A program made the translations under genes and the position numbers. Positions 7,265 through 10,017 of a stretch of 10,017 bases of DNA are shown piece after piece. The stretch is from CAZWRV01 sp964636325 (GTDB lineage Bacteria > Verrucomicrobiota > Lentisphaeria > Victivallales > GWF2-50-93), in assembly GCA_964636325.1 (NCBI GenBank), contig CAZWRV010000150.1, forward strand, positions 1 through 10,017, in the 5' to 3' direction. The notes under the pieces are model-generated. The model saw only the letters and a list, made by a program, of their open reading frames with translations. It searched no databases and was not told the DNA's origin. The stretch's first letter is position 1. Each line of letters begins with the position of its first letter.

Positions 7265-8686
7265 ATGGAAAATGCAAAGCTGAGCCCAGGTAGAATAGCC
7301 CAGGTCATGGGATCGGTAGTGGACGTGGAGTTCCCGCCCGGCAAGCTCCCGTCTATTTACTTCGCGCTCAAGACGACCAACAGGTCCATCAGCGACAGGC
7401 AGTGGAACCTGACGCTCGAGGTGGCACAGCACCTCGGCGACAACATGGTGCGCACCATCGCCCTGGACACCACCGACGGCATGGTCAGGGGCGCCGAAGT
7501 CATGAACACCGGCGACATGATCCGCGTCCCGGTCGGCACCGGCACCCTCGGCAGGATCATGAACCTCCTCGGGGAGCCCATCGACAACCAGCCGCCGATC
7601 CCGCACGAGAAGTCCCTCCCAATCCACAGGGATTCCCCCGCGATAGATCAGCAGGAGCCCAAGAACGAGATACTTGTAACGGGAATAAAGGTCATCGACC
7701 TCCTCGCCCCATACAAGAAGGGCGGCAAGATCGGGCTCTTCGGCGGCGCCGGCGTCGGCAAGACCGTCCTCATCACGGAAATGATACGCAACATCGCCTC
7801 GGAGCACGGCGGTTATTCGGTGTTCGTGGGGGTCGGAGAGCGCACCAGGGAGGGAACGCAGCTATACCGGGAGATGAGGGAGTCCGGAGTCATAAGCAAG
7901 ACCAGCCTCATATTCGGACAGATGAACGAGCCGTCCGGAGCCAGGGCGCGCGTAGGCCTGACCGGCCTCACCGTCGCGGAATATTTCAGGGACGAGATGC
8001 ATCAGGACGTCCTGCTCTTCATAGACAACATCTTCCGCTTTACGCAGGCCGGCTCGGAAGTCTCAGCTCTCCTCGGCCGAATCCCGTCGGCGGTCGGCTA
8101 TCAGCCCACCCTCGACACCGACATGGGCGAGCTTCAGGAGCGCATCACCTCCACAAAGCACGGCTCGATCACGTCAATACAGGCGGTCTACGTCCCCGCC
8201 GACGACTACACCGACCCGGCTCCGGCCGCGACCTTCACGCACCTCGACGCCACTACCGAGCTCTCCAGGGCCATCGCCGAAATGTGCATATATCCGGCCA
8301 TGGATCCGCTCTCGTCGTCCTCCAGCATGCTCTCGCCAGAGATCGTCGGCGAAGAGCACTACAGGACCGCAAGAGGGGTCAAGGAAATCCTCCAGCGGTA
8401 CAAGGAGCTGCAGGACATCATCGCCATCCTCGGGATGGACGAGCTCTCCGAGGAGGACCGCGTCACCGTCGTGCGCGCAAGGAAAATCCAGAAGTTCCTC
8501 TCCCAGCCCTTCTTCACCGCCGAACAGTTCACAGGGATGAAGGGCAAATACGTCCAGATCGAGGACACGGTCCGCTCGTTCAGGGAAGTCCTCGACGGCA
8601 GGGCCGACGACCTGCCCGAGCAGGCCTTCTACATGGTCGGGAACATAGACGAGGTCCGCGAGAAGGCGAAGACTCTAAACAAGTAG
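7265..8686 (+). CDS. atpD: F-type ATP synthase subunit beta (F1)
   Basis: 473 residues, the normal length. This is the catalytic subunit of the F1 sector, carrying the nucleotide sites that make or hydrolyse ATP as gamma rotates. Landmarks are the beta-barrel start GRIAQVMGSVVDVEFP, the Walker A loop GGAGVGKT at 160-167 (K166, T167), and the catalytic Glu in GERTREG (E192). LLFIDNIFRFTQAGSEVSALLGR is the Walker B and adjacent segment, followed by the DELSEED loop (MDELSEED) and the C-terminal LPEQAFYMVG. All key catalytic residues are present, so the subunit looks functional. In the family signature near the end of the nucleotide domain the usual PA[VIL]D reads PAMD (M346), and the following stretch is LSSSSS where LDSTS is more typical. 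The next gene is atpC; alpha, gamma, delta and the Fo genes are not in this window, so the ATP synthase operon is split. Confidence 0.97.
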   Translation: MENAKLSPGRIAQVMGSVVDVEFPPGKLPSIYFALKTTNRSISDRQWNLTLEVAQHLGDNMVRTIALDTTDGMVRGAEVMNTGDMIRVPVGTGTLGRIMNLLGEPIDNQPPIPHEKSLPIHRDSPAIDQQEPKNEILVTGIKVIDLLAPYKKGGKIGLFGGAGVGKTVLITEMIRNIASEHGGYSVFVGVGERTREGTQLYREMRESGVISKTSLIFGQMNEPSGARARVGLTGLTVAEYFRDEMHQDVLLFIDNIFRFTQAGSEVSALLGRIPSAVGYQPTLDTDMGELQERITSTKHGSITSIQAVYVPADDYTDPAPAATFTHLDATTELSRAIAEMCIYPAMDPLSSSSSMLSPEIVGEEHYRTARGVKEILQRYKELQDIIAILGMDELSEEDRVTVVRARKIQKFLSQPFFTAEQFTGMKGKYVQIEDTVRSFREVLDGRADDLPEQAFYMVGNIDEVREKAKTLNK

Positions 8687-8699
8687 GCGGGCAGCCGCC
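8686..8699 (+). promoter_or_regulatory. Intercistronic hairpin between atpD stop and atpC ribosome site
   Basis: GGCGG-GCAG-CCGCC forms a five-pair GC stem with a tetraloop. It begins at the last base of the atpD stop codon and ends four bases before the atpC Shine-Dalgarno GGAG (8703-8706). There is no T tract, so it is not a terminator. It could tune translation or mRNA stability of epsilon relative to beta, which are needed at different copy numbers (1 versus 3 per complex). Confidence 0.4.
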
Positions 8700-8715
8700 A
8701 TAGGAGCATGCCGGA

Positions 8716-9018
8716 ATGATCCACGCCGTGAACAGTTTCAAGCTCTGCATCCTGACGCCATACGGCAAGGCCTTCGAGGGAGACGCCCAGTACGTCTACG
8801 TCCCCGCATTCAAGGGCGGCGTGGGAATACTCGCCAACCACGCACCAATGCTCTGCGCAATCCGCAGGGGCACAGGCAAGGTAGTCGCCGACGGGGAAAC
8901 ATACTACTTCGCCATCGGCCAGGGCGTCGCCGAAGTCTGCGCCAACAAGGTAAACGTCCTCGTAGACCTCGCCGAAAAGGTCAGCCCGGAAGACGTCAAG
9001 CACCTCGTCTGGTCGTGA
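8716..9018 (+). CDS. atpC: F-type ATP synthase subunit epsilon (F1), short form
   Basis: 100-residue epsilon subunit, part of the central stalk that couples gamma to the c-ring. It has the N-terminal beta-sandwich, with FKLCILTPYGKAFEGDAQYVYVPAFKGGVGILANHAPML, including the family pattern GxxGILxxHAP. It ends shortly after the sandwich (PEDVKHLVWS). Typical bacterial epsilon has about 130-140 residues with two C-terminal helices that inhibit ATP hydrolysis in many species; those are absent here. The stop is a normal TGA, and the following DNA does not read as a lost helical domain in any frame I checked, so this looks like a naturally short form, as known for some Chlorobi. GGAG nine bases upstream of the ATG is the ribosome site. 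The partner atpD ends 29 bases upstream. Confidence 0.93.
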   Translation: MIHAVNSFKLCILTPYGKAFEGDAQYVYVPAFKGGVGILANHAPMLCAIRRGTGKVVADGETYYFAIGQGVAEVCANKVNVLVDLAEKVSPEDVKHLVWS

Positions 9019-9085
9019 TGAATGTCCAACTCCCAGCCTTCGGCAGATGAAACTGGACGTCATAGGATTAACATGAGCATGCCTA

Positions 9086-9119
9086 TTCAAGGAGCCGCAT
9101 TGAATCCCTGCTCCTTGAA
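9086..9119. repeat. Perfect 10-bp inverted repeat between convergent genes
   Basis: TTCAAGGAGC (9086-9095) and GCTCCTTGAA (9110-9119) are exact inverted copies separated by 14 bases. They lie at the very end of the toxin remnant, covering its last codons and stop, in the space where atpC (plus) and the toxin (minus) converge. No T tract follows on either strand, so a classical intrinsic terminator is not supported, but a stem at a convergent junction could still block read-through. Confidence 0.55.
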
Positions 9120-9297
9120 GTGCCTGTCGAAAGTGAATGCGTCGGTTATACAGTTTTTCCTCGATTACAGGCTCGGATGTGAGCAGGATCGATGTTCCGT
9201 CCAGCAGCGTGTTCCAATGCTTCAGGGCTCTCGGATGATTGAGGTCGTCCGCGTCGATGACGGCCAGGAATGCCGACGTGTCTATGTAGCAGGTCAT
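9087..9297 (-). pseudogene. VapC-like PIN-domain toxin, internally deleted and frameshifted
   Basis: VapC-type PIN toxins are small Mg-dependent ribonucleases of about 130-140 residues. The N-terminal 47 residues are clearly PIN: YIDTSAFLAVIDADDLNH with the first acidic residue D6, then SILLTSEPVIEE. Directly after this the reading frame no longer matches the family. In the +1 frame, ITDAFTFDRHFKEQGFNAAP and a TGA stop at 9089-9087 give an excellent VapC C-terminus. About 60-70 central codons are therefore missing, including the region that normally holds further catalytic acidic residues, and the two ends are out of frame. The original frame runs on without a stop through antisense atpC to 8629 and is not a real protein. 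The start codon overlaps the antitoxin stop (ATGA). Almost certainly inactive. Confidence 0.8.
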
Positions 9298-9557
9298 TTG
9301 AGCGTCTCCGCAAGATATTTGTCGTGTGACGTGGAAAGATCGCCTTTGCCGGAGCGATATTTGCCGGCAATCTGGCCGGCTCTGCGTCGGATATCGCTAT
9401 TTGACGGCATTGCTTCCCTGCTCATGTAGGCATCTATCCCCTTCCTGATAAGCTCAGCGACCGACACGTTTTTTTTATGCGAAGCGTCCTTCAGCTGTTC
9501 GTACTGCTTCTCAGTCAATCGAATCCGAGTCCTAATCATATTTGCCTTTGATGACAT
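9294..9557 (-). CDS. Ribbon-helix-helix antitoxin (VapB/CopG-like)
   Basis: 87-residue protein with an N-terminal ribbon-helix-helix DNA-binding region: strand IRTRIRL (residues 8-14), helix 1 TEKQYEQLKDASHKK, helix 2 VSVAELIRKGIDAYM. The C-terminal 40 residues (RRRAGQIAGKYRSGKGDLSTSHDKYLAETL) have the usual form of a toxin-neutralising tail. Its stop overlaps the toxin start by ATGA, the classic coupled antitoxin-toxin order, so it is the VapB-type partner of the PIN gene. The open frame is intact although the toxin is destroyed, leaving an orphan antitoxin that may still act as a repressor or neutralise other VapC toxins. The start may be M1 (9557) or M7 (9539); the ribosome site is poor for both. 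Confidence 0.85.
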   Translation of the reverse strand: MSSKANMIRTRIRLTEKQYEQLKDASHKKNVSVAELIRKGIDAYMSREAMPSNSDIRRRAGQIAGKYRSGKGDLSTSHDKYLAETLK

Positions 9558-9584
9558 AATGATTACACATCATGCATTATGATG
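9555..9584 (-). promoter_or_regulatory. Candidate operator at the antitoxin start
   Basis: Two overlapping inverted repeats lie here: CATAATG (9555-9561) with CATTATG (9575-9581), and CATCAT (9568-9573) with ATGATG (9579-9584). The first overlaps the ATG of the antitoxin. Ribbon-helix-helix antitoxins usually bind such short palindromes to repress their own operon, so this is the expected autoregulatory site; no proof beyond symmetry and position. Confidence 0.45.
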
Positions 9585-9585
9585 A

Positions 9586-9778
9586 TACTACTTGGGGGAA
9601 AAATCAAGCTTTGAATTCAGTTCCTCGATTGAGATTGCAGCGAGGCTGGGCTAATTTGTTTTTGTGCGGCAGGAAGGAATATCTCGGCCGTTCCCGATGT
9701 TGTCCAGTCTTGGGCGATATTCACTGAATTACGCCCTTTCACTGAATTCGCATATATGAAGACCGAAGACTAGGACCG
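9586..9778. other. Gene-free AT-richer spacer
   Basis: No convincing reading frame or RNA gene. It holds a 25-base near-palindrome (9712-9736) and a direct repeat TTCACTGAATT at 9720-9730 and 9738-9748 (18-base period), and otherwise nothing I can assign. It separates the antitoxin operon from the repeat island. Confidence 0.6.
9712..9736. repeat. 25-base near-palindrome
   Basis: GGGCG and CGCCC bracket ATTCA-C-TGAAT. Apart from the central base, only two symmetric positions on each side do not pair. It could be an operator or a hairpin; there is no gene immediately next to it. Confidence 0.5.
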
Positions 9779-9790
9779 GCGACAAAGATT

Positions 9791-9856
9791 TTCAAGTTCC
9801 AGGAGAGTGCCGCTCTGGCGGGGAAATCCGCCAGTTCTGTCGGGAAGAAACTTGAA
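9791..9856 (-). repeat. MITE-like palindromic element, type 1
   Basis: A 66-base element bounded by inverted ends TTCAAGTTCC (9791-9800) and GAAACTTGAA (9847-9856), nine of ten paired. Inside is the CTGGCGG/CCGCCAG hairpin, flanked by conserved CGACAGAA and AGCGGCACTC on the minus strand. Positions 9805-9844 are the exact inverted partner of 1-40. No coding capacity, so if mobile it depends on an enzyme supplied elsewhere. Confidence 0.75.
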
Positions 9857-9910
9857 GTAGCGCAGGTATTCCTACCTGCGATGCCGCAGACAGGAATGTC
9901 TGCGTTACTT
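9855..9910. repeat. REPIN-like double hairpin (two inverted REP-like units)
   Basis: On the plus strand GTAG (9857-9860) is followed by a perfect hairpin CGCAGGTA-TTCC-TACCTGCG (9861-9880). A four-base linker comes next, then a second perfect hairpin CGCAGACA-GGAA-TGTCTGCG (9885-9904) and TTAC. Read on the other strand, the second half is a diverged copy of the first, with GTAA for GTAG. A GTAG foot plus hairpin, arranged as an inverted pair, is the form of REPINs mobilised by RAYT (TnpA-REP) enzymes. No RAYT gene is in this window, so the link is inference. Confidence 0.65.
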
Positions 9911-9912
9911 GA

Positions 9913-9973
9913 ATCGAGTTTCAGAGGAGTGGTGCTCTGCGAATATCGCAGTTCTGTCGAACAGAAACTCGAT
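9913..9973 (-). repeat. MITE-like palindromic element, type 2
   Basis: A 61-base element with perfect 10-bp terminal inverted repeats ATCGAGTTTC (9913-9922) and GAAACTCGAT (9964-9973). It contains the hairpin CTGCGA-ATA-TCGCAG (9937-9951) and a second one, TTCTGT-CGA-ACAGAA (9952-9966 region). On the minus strand it shares the CGACAGAA and CACTCCTCTGAAACTCG flanks with type 1, but the central stem is different. Positions 166-180 are a related, truncated copy. Confidence 0.75.
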
Positions 9974-10017
9974 GGAGGGCGGAGCCGTGCTGAGCCGCGG
10001 TTGAGCTTGGCTCAACC
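9974..10017 (-). repeat. G/C-rich linker and terminal hairpin, right inverted copy
   Basis: Matches 100-143 in reverse complement almost exactly. It ends with the perfect stem GGTTGAGC-TTG-GCTCAACC (9999-10017), whose last base is the last base of the window. The window or contig therefore stops exactly at the edge of a palindrome. Confidence 0.85.

Noticed and set aside
7402..8703. Long plus-strand open frame of 433 codons overlapping atpD
   Set aside because: It lies inside atpD in another frame and is dominated by Arg, His, Gly and Pro. atpD is unambiguous.
7265..9018. N-ATPase operon (beta-epsilon first order)
   Set aside because: The next genes would be atpQ, atpR and Fo subunits on the same strand. 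Instead a minus-strand toxin-antitoxin remnant and repeats follow.
9779..10017. CRISPR array
   Set aside because: The repeats are individual palindromes of different sequence with no constant repeat-spacer period, and there are no cas genes.

Overview
The window looks like a piece of a Lentisphaerota (Victivallales-like) genome, or a close PVC-group relative, possibly a complete metagenomic contig. The main clues are two consecutive prepilin-type proteins with the near-invariant FTLIELLVVIAIIAILAA N-terminus and an H-X9-DG type C-terminal motif, a family strongly expanded in Lentisphaerae and Planctomycetes. A large secreted CBM9-like/SGNH protein and GC-rich coding DNA with AT-richer gaps fit the same picture. 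The phylum assignment is inference from gene style, not from a marker phylogeny.

Layout. Positions 1-180 are palindromic repeat modules. From 224 to 5846 is what looks like a small carbohydrate-response locus: a GntR-type regulator with a LacI-like sensor domain (317-1414), two pseudopilins (1664-2359, 2456-3304), and a secreted multidomain protein with a CBM9-like domain and an SGNH esterase domain (3285-5846), whose start overlaps the second pseudopilin by 20 nt. Then come housekeeping genes on the same strand: metX, homoserine O-acetyltransferase (6000-7178), and a two-gene atpD-atpC cassette for the F1 ATPase beta and epsilon subunits (7265-8686, 8716-9018). The epsilon is short and lacks the C-terminal helical domain. 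No other ATP synthase gene is in the window.

On the minus strand, 9087-9557 is a toxin-antitoxin remnant. The ribbon-helix-helix antitoxin is intact (9294-9557). The overlapping PIN-domain toxin has lost its middle and changed frame, but its C-terminal end is still readable in another frame. An AT-richer gap follows, and 9791-10017 is an island of palindromic elements: two MITE-like units whose terminal stems covary, a REPIN-like double hairpin with compensatory changes, and a perfect 8-bp hairpin at the very end.

The repeat families at 1-180 recur in inverted orientation at 9779-10017, so the gene block sits between inverted copies of the same repeats. The most unusual points are this structured repeat system, the toxin decay, the pseudopilin-esterase coupling, and the split, short-epsilon ATP synthase cassette.
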